Source of the DNA: an uncultured Hyphomicrobiales bacterium
GTDB lineage: Bacteria; Pseudomonadota; Alphaproteobacteria; Rhizobiales; Beijerinckiaceae
Length of the DNA: 64,000 bases
Assembly: GCA_903847605.1 (NCBI GenBank)
Contig: CAINED010000059.1
Coordinates: forward strand, 172,419-236,418
Direction of reading: 5' to 3'
The position numbers were made by a program, and so were the translations under genes. This document shows, in pieces, positions 47,153-55,208 of the stretch. A model generated the notes under the pieces. The model was not told where the DNA came from, ran no database searches, and was given only the letters and a program-made list of their open reading frames with translations. The first letter of the stretch is position 1. Every line of letters begins with the position of its first letter.

Positions 47153-47404
47153 CTAGGCGTCGTTTCCAGCGCCGTCGCTACGGGCACCGCCACCGTTTTT
47201 CGACCTCAATATGCCAAAGTCGGTGGACCTGGCGCCCATGTCGGCGATCTTGATGCCGTCCTGCAAAAGCCCGGTCTGGATGAGCCTGCGAATGGCAGCG
47301 GCACGGCTCGGCATCCGCTTCTGGAAGCGCCAGTCATCGATCGCTGCAAGTTCCTGTTCCGTCAGCATAATTTGCAGCCTGGTTTCGCGAGTTAACCCCG
47401 ACAT
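47153..47404 (-). CDS. Small ribbon-helix-helix-like DNA-binding protein
   Basis: The 83-residue product reads MSGLTRETRLQIMLTEQELA, then AIDDWRFQKRMPSRAAAIRR and LIQTGLL. A short strand, followed by two helices with SRAAAIRRLI, is typical of RHH regulators and of antitoxin-like proteins. No toxin partner is next to it. The open frame extends to 47500, but the ATG at 47404 begins the conserved-looking part. Confidence 0.68.
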   Translation of the reverse strand: MSGLTRETRLQIMLTEQELAAIDDWRFQKRMPSRAAAIRRLIQTGLLQDGIKIADMGARSTDFGILRSKNGGGARSDGAGNDA

Positions 47405-47584
47405 ACAGTGACATCCTTTGACACCTAATGAGTAAGTGGCATTCTCTGCCCCCTTCAACGGTTTTACTGCCAAGGAGTTCCTTCCGGTTTTGCCGGTCAA
47501 GGCGGAGGCGGCGGATTTACACGGGGAGAGGAAGCGGTAGGTTTGCCGACATCAGCCCGGAATGCCCAAAGGAGGTCCGTGGCT

Positions 47585-47995
47585 ATGCTCCAAAAAACGC
47601 CAAGACTATGCCTCGTCGTCGAGGACGAGCCCCTTCTGGCCCTCGATATCGAGACCATGCTGACCGAAGCCGGATATCTGGTAGCCGGCCCTTATGCGAG
47701 CTGGCGAGAAGCGCTGCAGTCGGTCGCGACCCATAGGCCGGACGCCGCGATCGTCGATTTTCTGGTGCAGGATGGCAACAGCACGGAATTGCTGCGCGCG
47801 CTCGACGAAGCCCTGATCCCCTTCGCGATCTATTCCGGCCGTGACCAGGCTTCGGCGCCGGAATTTGCCGATGCGATATGGCTGGAAAAGCCCTGCATGC
47901 CGGAAAAGCTCAAATCCGTCATGCGCGCGCTGCTGGAAGGCCGAGCGAGAGGATACCAGCCCGGTGCCAAGGTGGGCGCTCCCGCTGCATGCTGA
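47585..47995 (+). CDS. Stand-alone receiver-domain response regulator
   Basis: The 136-residue protein has a CheY-like fold: LCLVVEDEPLLALDIETMLT (acidic pocket E13-D14), D58 in PDAAIVDFLVQDGNS, a Ser/Thr-type residue in IPFAIYSGRD, and the Lys in IWLEKPCMPEK. There is no output domain. Such short receivers in Rhizobiales often act in phosphorelays of HWE kinases. GGAGG at 47571-47575 serves the ATG at 47585; no kinase gene is next to it. Confidence 0.88.
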   Translation: MLQKTPRLCLVVEDEPLLALDIETMLTEAGYLVAGPYASWREALQSVATHRPDAAIVDFLVQDGNSTELLRALDEALIPFAIYSGRDQASAPEFADAIWLEKPCMPEKLKSVMRALLEGRARGYQPGAKVGAPAAC

Positions 47996-48006
47996 CGAAA
48001 AGAGAG

Positions 48007-48082
48007 TGGCTCCTCGAGCTGGACTCGAACCAGCGACCATTCGATTAACAGTCGAATGCTCTACCAACTGAGCTATCGAGGA
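48007..48082 (-). tRNA. tRNA-Asn (GTT)
   Basis: On the minus strand the acceptor TCCTCGA/TCGAGGA, D arm, anticodon GTT in CTGTTAA, and T arm GCTGGTTCGAGTCCAGC are all present. The CCA end is encoded at 48009-48007. The total is 76 nt. Confidence 0.96.
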
Positions 48083-48366
48083 ATGCGTTGGCCTCGCGGC
48101 ACTTGCGGGGGGTCTCATACAGCCATTCGACCGCTTTGCAAAGCAGGAATTTGCTGTTTCGTTTCGTCGCGATGCGCGCAGGACGAGGACGCCTGTTTGC
48201 GGCGGGGTGGGGGTAAAATCCTGTTGAATTTACGAGGTGAATTCACCAACCCCTTGCTGAATCAGCAACTCCGCCTTGCGTGGGGGCGGGGCGGTTGCTA
48301 TGTGCGGCGGGTCAACCGTCCGGTTGGGTGACTCGTCTCGAGCGCCACAACCGTTCCGGTCCGGAC

Positions 48367-48440
48367 GGCCTCGTGGCGGAGTGGCTACGCAGAGGACTGC
48401 AAATCCTTGTACGGGGGTTCGATTCCCTCCGAGGCCTCCA
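48367..48440 (+). tRNA. tRNA-Cys (GCA)
   Basis: The acceptor GGCCTCG/CGAGGCC and anticodon GCA in CTGCAAA are clear, and CCA is encoded at 48438-48440. The 3' 44 nt, from the anticodon loop to CCA, recur exactly at 49136-49179, so this gene is the attachment site of an integrated element. Confidence 0.95.
48397..48440 (+). repeat. attL-like direct repeat (3' half of tRNA-Cys)
   Basis: The 44 bp from CTGCAAATCC to the encoded CCA are identical to the copy at 49136-49179. The flanking bases differ on both sides (A versus T before, T versus C after), so the repeat ends are sharp. Confidence 0.9.
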
Positions 48441-48498
48441 TCTTTTCAATGAGTTATTGTGTGAGGGGCAGATCATATCTGTCAAATAATTGACCTTT

Positions 48499-48524
48499 TA
48501 GGGGGCAATTTGCCCTGCGATGTG
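48499..48524 (+). repeat. Internal repeat of the tRNA-Cys element, copy 1
   Basis: TAGGGGGCAATTTGCCCTGC followed by GATGTG resembles the second copy at 49043-49069 with one gap and a few changes. It could be a recombinase arm site or the operator of the local regulator. Confidence 0.55.
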
Positions 48525-48540
48525 TACCAAGACACGAAGA

Positions 48541-48903
48541 TTACACATTGAGCGCGAGCTGTGTCTTAACAATTCGGGCGATTAGTTTGTGGCCTTCCGG
48601 TGTGAGTCGATGGTTGCGTTTGCGCAGGTCCGACTCCCCACTATGAGCCTCAACTAGTCCGTACCCAGGCCCGCCAGGTCGGCTACGTCGTCCTAATTCC
48701 AAGAGGATGCGGCTGACGGTGGGTCGCTGGACGCCCAAAGTTTCCGCTACCTCCGACACTGTACAGTCGGGCCTCGTGGCGACCACAAGTAAACAGTGTG
48801 CGTAACTGGCAGGCATGCTGCTGTCGATCTGACGAAAGGCCTGAACTACGCCAATGGCGCAACGAAGAGCTTTGTCGGACTCAGTCGTAACTATAGTTGT
48901 CAC
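48541..48903 (-). CDS. MarR-like winged-helix regulator carried by the tRNA-Cys element
   Basis: The 120-residue product reads PASYAHCLLVVATRPDCTVS, then EVAETLGVQRPTVSRILLEL (the DNA-reading helix) and GYGLVEAHSGESDLRKRNHR followed by LTPEGHKLIARIVKTQ. This is the MarR-type winged-helix order. The start is GTG at 48903, preceded by GAGGGGA at 48910-48916. It is the only gene of the mini-element. A regulatory or excision-control role is possible; a passenger role is equally open. Confidence 0.75.
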   Translation of the reverse strand: MTTIVTTESDKALRCAIGVVQAFRQIDSSMPASYAHCLLVVATRPDCTVSEVAETLGVQRPTVSRILLELGRRSRPGGPGYGLVEAHSGESDLRKRNHRLTPEGHKLIARIVKTQLALNV

Positions 48904-49042
48904 CTAAGTCCCCTCGATCCACTGGGCATAAAAACACACCCATCGTGTACTCTGCACGAAATGTGTAGGCAGGCAATCAATGTCAGTAGCAATAGGTCAC
49001 GGCGCATGAGTTTTGGTAATGAGTGCCAACATGGTGTCTAAC

Positions 49043-49069
49043 TAGGGGGAAAGTCTGCCCTATGATGTG
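49043..49069 (+). repeat. Internal repeat of the tRNA-Cys element, copy 2
   Basis: TAGGGGGAAAGTCTGCCCTA followed by TGATGTG matches copy 1 at 48499-48524. The two copies lie near the two ends of the element in the same orientation. Confidence 0.55.
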
Positions 49070-49135
49070 CTTCAGTTGGCAATAGTTTTGGCGGTTGGTC
49101 TTGAAATTCAACAAGTTGATTCATGTGACTTTATT

Positions 49136-49179
49136 CTGCAAATCCTTGTACGGGGGTTCGATTCCCTCCGAGGCCTCCA
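49136..49179 (+). repeat. attR-like direct repeat (copy of the tRNA-Cys 3' half)
   Basis: An exact 44-bp copy of 48397-48440. It lacks the 5' half of the cloverleaf, so it is not a second tRNA gene. It marks the distal end of the element. Confidence 0.9.
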
Positions 49180-49449
49180 CCGGACTTTTGCCCGTTTGAT
49201 TTCATTGGCTTTTAGAGGCGAAAATCCCTCGCTTTGTTCTCCGGTGGTTAGCGGTGAGGGCTTTTGGGGCTTTTTCTTCAGCCGTCAACGGATCCCGCCT
49301 TTTTCCGCCCTGATCAGCTTCATAGCATCGCCCGCCAGCCGCCGTGCGTCCTCCATGCCGGGCAGGACTGCGCCGCCGCACACAGTCAGAGGTCGATATC
49401 GACACAACCGTGAATCCGCTTCTACAAGCTTCTTATCATTCAGAAGTTA

Positions 49450-50631
49450 TCAAAGCTCAAGAATGGCGGGTTCGATCTTTCCCAAACGCTGGGCGCCGGC
49501 AGGTGTGACGACGATCGAATCTCCCCAGACAACGTCCGCGTACCCGTCGCGCAGAACCATGGGTTTGATGATGAACGACGCATTCGCCTCCAGCGGCCAT
49601 CGTTTGATCTCGTCATCGGCGGAAAAAACGTAGATCGGCGCATCGTCGCCAAGCCCTCGCCCATGCATCAGGAAACGGATGCGGCACGGCGTTCCCATGG
49701 CGATCGCTTCCGTACGTGTCGCGAGTTCGCCGAGGGTAATACCCGGCCGCGCCAGTGCGCTGCAAAGCGCGACAGCCTCCTGCTGGATCTTCCACATGTC
49801 GTGGTAGCCAGGGGACACCTGACCGAGCACCGCCATCTGTGTCACCTGTCCACAATAGCCGGCGTAGCGGCCTTCAACTTCCACGCGAATAATGTCCCCC
49901 GGCTCAAAACGTCGCGCCGAAGGCGGACCAGCGGAAATAAGGGTTTCGGGTGACCCCGCGGCCCACATGATCATCGCCGGGACTTCGCTGCCGCGGGCGA
50001 CCATCGCCGCCAACATGGCGGCATAGGCTTCGTTTTCCGTGACGCCGACCCGAATTGTTGCGCGCATCGCAGCGATGGCAGCTTCGGCATAGGCGACACT
50101 GCCGCGCAGAAATTCAATCTCTTCCGCGCCCTTGGTGTAGCGCGCGACATCGAGGAGGTGCGTGCAGTCGCATAGCTCGGCATTCGGAAAAGCATCCTTT
50201 AGTTTCTCATAGAACAGATGCGCCACGATGCCGTCGGCGAAACGCGGTACGCCCGCAAGTCCTGCCAGGCCAATGCGCGAACGATTAAGCTTCAACTCCT
50301 TGAGACGCGCGATCATGCCATCGCCGAAGGCGCGACCATAAGTTCTGATGTCGGCGACCCAATCCTGTTGCGCGCGCCATCTGTTAACAGCCACATCGGG
50401 CACTACGATAGCCGTGACTTCATCAGCGAGCGGAAACACGGCGCCGACTTCGAGAGAATAACCGCCGAGACCGGTCAGATAACGCGTATAGGCGGAGAAA
50501 TGGTCATGATGCCCCGTGTGCGGAACCGCGACAATCACGTCGATTCCATCTTGCGCCATAAGCTCGCGGACCCGTGCCCAGCGACGATCACGTTCGGCGG
50601 TGGAAAAACGCGGAGCCTGAAATTCCTGCAT
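49450..50631 (-). CDS. M24-family metallopeptidase (Xaa-Pro dipeptidase/creatinase type)
   Basis: The 393-residue protein has a creatinase N-terminal domain (RVRELMAQDGIDVIVAVPHT) and a pita-bread C-terminal domain. The C-terminal domain shows PGDIIRVEVEGRYAGYCGQV and CRIRFLMHGRGLGDDAPIYV, ending in YADVVWGDSIVVTPAGAQRL. M24 enzymes split Xaa-Pro bonds or C-N bonds of creatine-like compounds. Canonical ligand residues are partly replaced (for example EVEG where DxG is usual), so a changed or lost metal site is possible. It is divergent from the P450 gene. Confidence 0.85.
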   Translation of the reverse strand: MQEFQAPRFSTAERDRRWARVRELMAQDGIDVIVAVPHTGHHDHFSAYTRYLTGLGGYSLEVGAVFPLADEVTAIVVPDVAVNRWRAQQDWVADIRTYGRAFGDGMIARLKELKLNRSRIGLAGLAGVPRFADGIVAHLFYEKLKDAFPNAELCDCTHLLDVARYTKGAEEIEFLRGSVAYAEAAIAAMRATIRVGVTENEAYAAMLAAMVARGSEVPAMIMWAAGSPETLISAGPPSARRFEPGDIIRVEVEGRYAGYCGQVTQMAVLGQVSPGYHDMWKIQQEAVALCSALARPGITLGELATRTEAIAMGTPCRIRFLMHGRGLGDDAPIYVFSADDEIKRWPLEANASFIIKPMVLRDGYADVVWGDSIVVTPAGAQRLGKIEPAILEL

Positions 50632-51005
50632 GGATCATTCCTTTGTCGCCGGATCATTGGACCCGGAGCCAGCCCTACAGCCAACCGATACGATGCGCGC
50701 AAACCGGATTACAGCATCGGAATTTTGGGTTTCCGATAGCAGCAGTGCTACATAATTGGGTTAGCCTTCCAGAAATATTTATCATGACGTGTAGAAGCTC
50801 TCTTTCCCGCGCCCCGTGCTGCGCCTGAATCCATTGCGCAATCTCCAGCGCTTCGTTTTGCATTCGGCTACCATCCCTTTCGGCAAGGTACAGCCACAGT
50901 TTTCCGGAAACGACGCCGCTCCGCAAGTTGCCCCTGACGTGATCGTCCTTTAATCTTGGCGCAATTTCGCGCAAGCACATGCGACCAGACAGACAGGGGG
51001 ATGAA
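50632..51005. promoter_or_regulatory. Intergenic control region between the M24 peptidase and P450 genes
   Basis: About 370 bp separate two divergent genes. Short antisense frames here have no coding character. The stretch must hold both promoters, but I could not identify a convincing -35/-10 pair or an operator like those at 55300 and 61590. AAATATTTATCATGA at 50774-50788 is an AT-rich patch that could be one promoter. Confidence 0.4.
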
Positions 51006-52235
51006 ATGTCCGACGAGGCAGTTCTCGACCGCAGCAAGATATCGAATGTCGACTTTCAGAGTGCTGCCTTCAAGACGAATGCGCGTGCGATCATCGCCCA
51101 ATGGTCGAAGTCCGATCCGTTCTACATCGTCAACGAGGAATATACGGAGGTCATCTGCGGCCGCTACGCCGACGCGGCCGAGGTCTTCACAGATACGGTG
51201 CGCTTTTCTTCGGTCCTGCCGAAGACGCGCGGCTTCGAGAAGTTTGACAAGTTCATGGGCATTCAGGTGCTCGCGCAGATGGATGGCGAAGCGCATGACA
51301 GGTTGAGAAAGCTGCTGATGCCCGCCTTTTCCACGACGAGCCTGGAACGGCTGGAGAGCCGTATCACCGCAATTGTCGACGCGATGCTCGATCGCATCGC
51401 CGCCAAAGGGCACGAATTCGACGGCATGGCCGATTATGGCGCGATGATCATCGTGGGTGCGTTGCTCGACGCCATGCTCAATCTCAATGACGCTCAAAAG
51501 GAAGTCTTTCTGGCGTTGCACGAAGTGTTGCCGCTGACCACCTTCACAAAGGCCGGCGAATCCTATCCGCCCGAATGTGTAGCAGCGTTCGACCGCGCCA
51601 AGGACATGGTGGCGCAGATTATCGAGGAGCGCAGGGCCAATCCGGGCGAGGACTTCATCAGCGAGCTGATTGCGGCCCGCGACCTCGGCGACAAGCTCAG
51701 CGACGAGGAATTGTTCAACCAGACCTTCACTGTCTGCGGTGCGGCGCTTTCAGCCACGAGCCGCGCCATGGGCGGCGTGATGCATACGCTCTATTCCCAT
51801 CCCGAACAGATGGCGATCCTGCGCCGTGAGCCTGACTTGATGAACATCGGAATGGAAGAGTGCTTCCGCTATGCGGCTGGCGGCTATTTCACTTTCCCCC
51901 GTATAGCGACCTGCGACACCGAAGTCGGCGGCACCCAGATCGCCAACGGCATGGTCGTTCGTCCTTCGCCGCAGGCGGCTAATCTGGATCCGCTCGTCTA
52001 TCCGGACCCTCTGAAATTCGACGTGCGGCGTAACCCGCGCCGAATCCTGGCTTTTGGTACAGGCCCGCATTTGTGCATCGGCAACCGGCTCGGCCGTTTC
52101 GCTATCACGATTGCCGTGACTCGGCTGATGAAACGCTTTCCCGAGGCACGGCTTGCAGATCCCGATTTCAAGCCGGCCTACGGCGGCGCTGTCGGAGAGC
52201 TTCGTATCTTCAACCTGCCGATGCTGACCCACTGA
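51006..52235 (+). CDS. Cytochrome P450
   Basis: The 409-residue soluble protein has the haem loop FGTGPHLCIGNRLGRF with thiolate Cys357, the ExxR pair E285-R288 in EECFRYA, and HPEQ at 265-268 after the I helix. It is a bacterial class I P450 needing a ferredoxin and reductase. Counting back from HPEQ, the usual acid-alcohol pair of the I helix falls on S249-A250, in CGAALSATS, with T251 next, so oxygen activation may be atypical. The Rieske protein of the neighbouring operon is a possible electron donor (inference). Confidence 0.94.
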   Translation: MSDEAVLDRSKISNVDFQSAAFKTNARAIIAQWSKSDPFYIVNEEYTEVICGRYADAAEVFTDTVRFSSVLPKTRGFEKFDKFMGIQVLAQMDGEAHDRLRKLLMPAFSTTSLERLESRITAIVDAMLDRIAAKGHEFDGMADYGAMIIVGALLDAMLNLNDAQKEVFLALHEVLPLTTFTKAGESYPPECVAAFDRAKDMVAQIIEERRANPGEDFISELIAARDLGDKLSDEELFNQTFTVCGAALSATSRAMGGVMHTLYSHPEQMAILRREPDLMNIGMEECFRYAAGGYFTFPRIATCDTEVGGTQIANGMVVRPSPQAANLDPLVYPDPLKFDVRRNPRRILAFGTGPHLCIGNRLGRFAITIAVTRLMKRFPEARLADPDFKPAYGGAVGELRIFNLPMLTH

Positions 52236-52244
52236 GACAAAGCC

Positions 52245-53885
52245 TCAGAAGCCCGTTGCTTTTGCGAGCAGAGCCGCCGTATCGGTCGGGGCGCTATCGC
52301 CGCGCCAGGCGATATGCTGGTCCGGTCTGATCAGCACGAGATTGGCGGCATAGAGCTTTCGGACGGCTTCGTCTGCGACCGAAACGACTTTCAGCGGAAG
52401 ACCGCGAGCTTTCGCCGAAGCCTCGAATGCGCTCGAGTCCGCTGTTCTATCGAGTTTCAGCAGAGTGAAATCGGGGCCGAAGCGATCGAAGAGCGCCTCG
52501 TAATCGGCGACCCATGCATGCGGCGCCCGAGCGCCCGGTTGTGCATGGGGTACGTACCAGTGCGGATCATCAGGCGGACGTGGGCCCGGTTCGTGGGCGA
52601 CGATGTTTGACTCCGCATAATAAACGCCAAAATGAATGCCGGGCGCGTTGAATTCCTTTTCACCGACTTCGTCCAGCCACACACCGAATTTTCGCCGGGC
52701 TTCATCGCCTTCCGGACCTGCCTGTTCGATCAACGGCGTCATGGGTATTGTCTTGAAATAGTCCGCGATGCCACGCGCAAAACCGGTGTTGCGATGTGCG
52801 ATGGGCTTTCGTTCCAACTCGTAGCTTTCGAGAAGTTTCGGCCCGCCCCAGCCCTGGCAGACAGCAGCAAGTTTCCAGCCGAGATTAGATGCGTCGTCTA
52901 CGGACGTATTGTAGCCAAGGCCCGCTGCGGGCGTGAAAAGATGTGCGGCGTCTCCGGCGAGGAACATACGCTTCGATGCGTATTTCTGCGCGACGAGCAT
53001 GAAGCCTGCCATCCACTCGGCAATGCCACGTATCTCGTATTCGAACTTGCGGCCGACGGTGATTTCCACTGCAGCGCGCGCAAAATCGAGACTCCCTTCA
53101 ACACCTTTCGGCAATTGCGTGTGCAGAACGAATTCGCCTTTGCCATCTATGGCGATGAGCGCGCCGAAACGCTGTGGATTCATTGCCCAATATTGCCAGG
53201 ATAGATCGCATCTCACGACGTCATAGAATTTCGGCATGTAAAGCCAGGTGGCCAGCATCTTGCCGCCAAGGAATTCCCGGTCCTCCGATCCAACGCCTTC
53301 ATATTCGACGCCCATAAATTGCCGCACGACGCTGCGTGCCGCATCGCTGCCAACGAGATATCCGGCGCTGAAGGTCTCCGACTCGCCACCCTCGACGGGG
53401 CGCGCAACGCAGCTTACGCCATCTTCTGTCTCGGCAACGCTTTCGACCTTCCACCCGAAACGCAGCTCAATCGCGGGATATGAGGCTGCGGTTCGGCGCA
53501 GCACGGCTTCCACACGGATCTGTTGCCCCCGATGCATCGGCTCTGGCGTAGGCCAGCGCGGATCGGCGGGGCGCGGTTGCGCGGCGATCTCGTTCCAGGT
53601 TGGCCAGCGCCGGCGGGCCAGTTCATAATCGGCGTAGTGCGTATGATAGGAAATATCGGGGGCGTGATCCGCTGGCAGACCGAGCGTGCGGATTTCCTTC
53701 GACAGCCCGAGGCGCCGGAAATGTTCCATCGTGCGCGAGGTCGTCGAATTGGCCTTGGGAAATGTTGGAGGTTCCTTGCCGATGTCGAAGACGACGCAAG
53801 GTACGCCACGGCGGCCCAGCTCTATGGCGATCACCAGACCGGCCGGCCCGCCGCCAACAATCAGAACCTTCGCACCCTTGACCAT
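52245..53885 (-). CDS. FAD-dependent aromatic hydroxylase (PHBH/PheA/TfdB family)
   Basis: The 546-residue protein has VLIVGGGPAGLVIAIELGRR for FAD, the DG-type motif VGSDAARSVVRQFMG and GDAAHLFTPAAGLGYNTSVD for the flavin ribityl site. A C-terminal thioredoxin-like domain follows, as in phenol and 2,4-dichlorophenol hydroxylases. It hydroxylates phenolic rings with NAD(P)H and oxygen. GAAGGGA precedes the ATG at 53885; a TTG at 53900 is also in frame. It converges with the P450 gene with 9 bp between stops. Confidence 0.93.
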   Translation of the reverse strand: MVKGAKVLIVGGGPAGLVIAIELGRRGVPCVVFDIGKEPPTFPKANSTTSRTMEHFRRLGLSKEIRTLGLPADHAPDISYHTHYADYELARRRWPTWNEIAAQPRPADPRWPTPEPMHRGQQIRVEAVLRRTAASYPAIELRFGWKVESVAETEDGVSCVARPVEGGESETFSAGYLVGSDAARSVVRQFMGVEYEGVGSEDREFLGGKMLATWLYMPKFYDVVRCDLSWQYWAMNPQRFGALIAIDGKGEFVLHTQLPKGVEGSLDFARAAVEITVGRKFEYEIRGIAEWMAGFMLVAQKYASKRMFLAGDAAHLFTPAAGLGYNTSVDDASNLGWKLAAVCQGWGGPKLLESYELERKPIAHRNTGFARGIADYFKTIPMTPLIEQAGPEGDEARRKFGVWLDEVGEKEFNAPGIHFGVYYAESNIVAHEPGPRPPDDPHWYVPHAQPGARAPHAWVADYEALFDRFGPDFTLLKLDRTADSSAFEASAKARGLPLKVVSVADEAVRKLYAANLVLIRPDQHIAWRGDSAPTDTAALLAKATGF

Positions 53886-53955
53886 GCTTCCCTTCCACAA
53901 TTTCTTTTTGACTTTTCTGGAACGGAACTAAGCGAGTCTGGGCGAAAACGCGAGA

Positions 53956-54564
53956 TCAGTCGCAGCGGACGCGCATTTGCCGCGCTGCGGCTGAGTCGCG
54001 ATCGGGATAAAAGCCATAGCTTTCCGGATGGATATTGCCGCATGCGGGACAGGTTCGCAGGCTCTGCGACGAGTTGAACTCGTTCACGAGCGCCTCTGAG
54101 GCTTCGAGGCAGGATTCGAACCGTCCGCCATCCGCTGCGAAGGACCTGGTGTTGAAGAGTTCGCCGCAATTGGGGCAGACCCAGGCGAAGGATATCTTGC
54201 CGGGGCGGGACTCCGCGCCGCCGACACACAATGTGTAATAATGCGCGTCTGCGCCGGGCGCATCGAGCCAGATCGTATCGACATCGCTCATCATCCAGAA
54301 GCCGAAGAGATGGCGGATTTCGAACCAGACGCCTCCCTTGACGGGATGCAGGATCGCGCGGCCGGAAGCGCCGGGTACGCGCAGGACTTTCTTGCCGATC
54401 AGTTCGTGCAGGACGTGGGGCGACTCCTTGTTGGTCCGGTGGCCAGACCAGATCGCGTAATCTCCCATCATGCGCCAGTCATTCGCGCCATCGACCATGG
54501 AGCGCGTGTAGGACAGGAGCAGACCCTCGACGCGATATTCGGTGTTTGCAGTTGGATTCACCAT
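53956..54564 (-). CDS. HAAO-like protein B: C-terminal two-CxxC metal domain, N-terminal part without the putative ligands
   Basis: The 202-residue protein ends in FAWVCPNCGELF (CxxC at 130-133) and SLRTCPACGNIHP (CxxC at 172-175). This order and spacing match, from memory, the rubredoxin-like C-terminus of bacterial 3-hydroxyanthranilate 3,4-dioxygenase. Residues 86-97 (HLFGFWMMSDVDT) align with FGYWHINDKDE of its upstream paralogue, but His is replaced by Met91 and Glu by Thr97. It may be a non-catalytic partner. Its start overlaps the stop of the paralogue by a few bases, so the two are co-translated. Confidence 0.75.
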   Translation of the reverse strand: MVNPTANTEYRVEGLLLSYTRSMVDGANDWRMMGDYAIWSGHRTNKESPHVLHELIGKKVLRVPGASGRAILHPVKGGVWFEIRHLFGFWMMSDVDTIWLDAPGADAHYYTLCVGGAESRPGKISFAWVCPNCGELFNTRSFAADGGRFESCLEASEALVNEFNSSQSLRTCPACGNIHPESYGFYPDRDSAAARQMRVRCD

Positions 54565-55208
54565 GCGCGACGAGCCTCGCGCTGTTCCGGCGTGTCCAGG
54601 CTGTGAAAGGCCGTGTATCCCAGCGGATTCACATGACCGCAATTCCAGCAGGTGCGATGTCGCATGTCGCTGTTGTAATCCTTGACCGCCGCCTGTTCCC
54701 ATCTCCAGAAAGATTTGAAGCCTTCGCGGCCCGTGACGTATTCGCTCATGTAGAGGAGGCTCGTGCATTCCTCGCAATACCAGGCGGCGCGGTCTGTTTC
54801 GTCGCCCGTTGGCCTGCCCATCACGATGATGATGTGATCGGGGTCGCCGTTCACGCCGGGCACAGGAATGATGATTTCATCCTTGTCGTTGATGTGCCAG
54901 TAACCGAACAGAAATTGCGTGTGATGGGGCGTTCCTGCGCAAGTGATATGCGCGACGTAGGGCTTGCGCGGCACGACAATCACGCCTGTGGGACCGATCT
55001 CCAAATTCTTGCGGTCCTTCACAAGCTGCATCGCGCCCTTGGCTTCTCCAGCCTTCTCATGCGTGGCGTGCGAAATCTGCCTTATGCCATAGATATTGTC
55101 TCCGATCGGCGCGAACCCCTGGAGCTTCTGAATGATGCGATCATTCATGAAGTCCCAGTCTTCGTAGATTTTCTCGATTGGTTCGTCGACGTAGATGTTG
55201 GTGTACAT
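54558..55208 (-). CDS. HAAO-like protein A: possible ring-cleavage dioxygenase-type subunit
   Basis: The 216-residue protein carries AAWYCEECTSLLY (CxxC at 145-148) and RHRTCWNCGHVNP (CxxC at 187-190), matching the C-terminal metal site of 3-hydroxyanthranilate dioxygenases. Upstream, FGYWHINDKDE contains His105 and, six residues on, Glu111; HAAO has His and Glu with the same spacing in its cupin (YHDDPLEE-type). The stretch from there to the CxxC domain is shorter than in HAAO, so the fold is not certain. GGGAGG precedes the ATG at 55208. It is first of a two-gene unit with protein B. Confidence 0.75.
   Translation of the reverse strand: MYTNIYVDEPIEKIYEDWDFMNDRIIQKLQGFAPIGDNIYGIRQISHATHEKAGEAKGAMQLVKDRKNLEIGPTGVIVVPRKPYVAHITCAGTPHHTQFLFGYWHINDKDEIIIPVPGVNGDPDHIIIVMGRPTGDETDRAAWYCEECTSLLYMSEYVTGREGFKSFWRWEQAAVKDYNSDMRHRTCWNCGHVNPLGYTAFHSLDTPEQREARRAW

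Larger units (their letters stand above)
48397..49179. mobile_element. Miniature or decayed integrative element in tRNA-Cys
   Basis: A 44-bp exact direct repeat bounds the region: the 3' half of tRNA-Cys at 48397-48440 and its copy at 49136-49179. The 695 bp between them has a lower GC content than the surrounding DNA. It carries only one clear gene, a winged-helix regulator at 48541-48903. No integrase frame is visible. Target-site duplication of a tRNA 3' end is the hallmark of tyrosine-recombinase integration. The element is either a deletion remnant or a mobilisable cassette that uses a recombinase in trans. Confidence 0.82.

Noticed and set aside
49136..49179. A second tRNA-Cys gene
   Set aside because: Only the 3' half is present. 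The acceptor 5' strand and D arm are missing, so it is an att copy and not a tRNA gene.
50675..51037. A 120-codon minus-strand gene upstream of the P450
   Set aside because: Its composition is that of non-coding DNA and it overlaps the P450 start.
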